Positions 63,523 through 64,000 of a stretch of 64,000 nucleotides of DNA are shown in pieces. Where the stretch lies: assembly GCF_006064855.1 (NCBI RefSeq), contig NZ_CP040753.1, forward strand, positions 2,170,001 through 2,234,000. Direction: 5' to 3'. Origin of the DNA: Sulfitobacter sp. BSw21498. Its GTDB lineage: Bacteria > Pseudomonadota > Alphaproteobacteria > Rhodobacterales > Rhodobacteraceae. Within the stretch, counting starts at the first letter, position 1. Each line of letters starts with the position of its first letter. Made by a program: the position numbers and the translations under genes. Under the pieces are notes generated by a model. It was not told where the DNA came from, searched no databases, and saw only the letters and a program-made list of their open reading frames with translations.

Positions 63523-64000
63523 ACCTGTAGGACAGAGGAAACAAGAAGCTGCGTATACGCATGCTGCGGATCGTCGAGCACCTGATCGGTCAGGCCGCTC
63601 TCTATGACATGGCCGTCTTTCATCACCATCAGCCGGTCGGCGAGCAATCGCACCACAGCCAGATCGTGGGTCACGATGATGGCGCTCAGCCCCATTTCGC
63701 GGACCAGCCCGCGCAGCAGGTCCAGCAATCGCGCCTGTACGCTGACATCCAGACCGCCAGTCGGCTCATCCATAAAGACCAAGCGAGGGCCCGTCACCAG
63801 ATTGCGCGCGATCTGCAGCCGTTGCTGCATCCCGCCGGAAAAGGCCGTGGGGCGGTCGTCGATCCGGTCGGCGCTGATCTCGACCCGGCCCAGCCAATCG
63901 ATTGCCTTGTCGCGGATGTCTCCGTAATGGCGCGCGTTCACGGCCATCAGCCGTTCGCCGACATTGCCGCCCGCACTGACGTTCATGCGCAACCCGTCGC
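63519..64000 (-). CDS. phnK: C-P lyase complex ATPase PhnK, cut by window edge
   Basis: The 3' part of an ABC ATPase that binds the C-P lyase core is visible. Residues shown include [17 protein letters not shown] (PhnK-typical), signature [15 protein letters not shown] and Walker [13 protein letters not shown], plus VTHDLAVV. The N-terminal Walker A part lies past base 64000, so no start can be given; the frame is open up to the edge. The rest of the phn operon (phnG-H-I-J and the transporter) is expected to the right. Confidence 0.94.
   Translation of the reverse strand, partial: DGLRMNVSAGGNVGERLMAVNARHYGDIRDKAIDWLGRVEISADRIDDRPTAFSGGMQQRLQIARNLVTGPRLVFMDEPTGGLDVSVQARLLDLLRGLVREMGLSAIIVTHDLAVVRLLADRLMVMKDGHVIESGLTDQVLDDPQHAYTQLLVSSVLQV

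Overview
The window reads as a stretch of chromosome from a Roseobacter-group alphaproteobacterium (Rhodobacterales; Sulfitobacter-like is a guess, the genus cannot be fixed from the sequence). Signs for this are a class I lysyl-tRNA synthetase in place of the class II enzyme, a mreBCD-pbp2-rodA cluster, a glycine-riboswitch gcvTHP operon, a C-P lyase phn operon, a RutR-type regulator tied to reductive pyrimidine breakdown, and moderately high GC with many ATGA start/stop overlaps. There is no prophage, insertion sequence, CRISPR array, rRNA or recognisable tRNA. It is a gene-dense core-genome region.

Layout. 1-7 kb: the 3' part of uvrB, a set of small orphan proteins (DUF3008-like, DUF1344-like, a one-helix acidic protein, a PLDc_N-like membrane protein), an outer-membrane-type protein, a large right-handed beta-helix protein and a DUF4864-like protein. 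7-18 kb: lysK, a TerB-like protein, dacB, nadD, an AGCS sodium/amino-acid symporter with a universal stress protein, ettA, a response regulator with an unusual output domain, a cold-shock gene and a YkuD L,D-transpeptidase. 18-28 kb: a pyrimidine-catabolism locus, namely an NMT1-type ABC transporter, dihydropyrimidinase, N-carbamoyl-beta-alanine amidohydrolase, a divergent rutR-like gene, and preA/preT dihydropyrimidine dehydrogenase. Two palindromes close to the RutR consensus sit at the two promoter regions of this locus.

28-43 kb: a second cold-shock gene, an SGNH esterase divergent from a YbbA/YbbP-type ABC pair (the same arrangement as E. coli tesA-ybbAP), an inositol-monophosphatase-family enzyme, gcvT-gcvH-gcvP behind a tandem glycine riboswitch, a gamma-glutamylcyclotransferase-like protein, a MATE pump, gltX and glutamine-dependent nadE. 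43-50 kb: an exported protein made of about 19 MORN repeats, an iron-sulfur (6-4) photolyase overlapping an SDR gene, and leuA preceded by a Leu-rich leader peptide that looks like an attenuator, then a beta-barrel protein and a VOC protein. 51-57.7 kb: the cell-elongation operon mreB-mreC-mreD-mrdA-rodA with a hydroxyacid dehydrogenase at its end. 57.8-64 kb: an M3 oligopeptidase, a MoeB/ThiF-type enzyme with an added membrane anchor, and the distal part of a phn operon (phnK-L-N-M) that runs off the right edge.

No wholly new multi-gene system was found. The items most worth following up are the RutR-type operator pair in the pyrimidine locus, the near-leaderless leu leader peptide, a 30-odd-base repeat shared by two intergenic regions, the membrane-anchored MoeB, the degenerate-GGDEF-like response regulator and the 19-repeat exported MORN protein.
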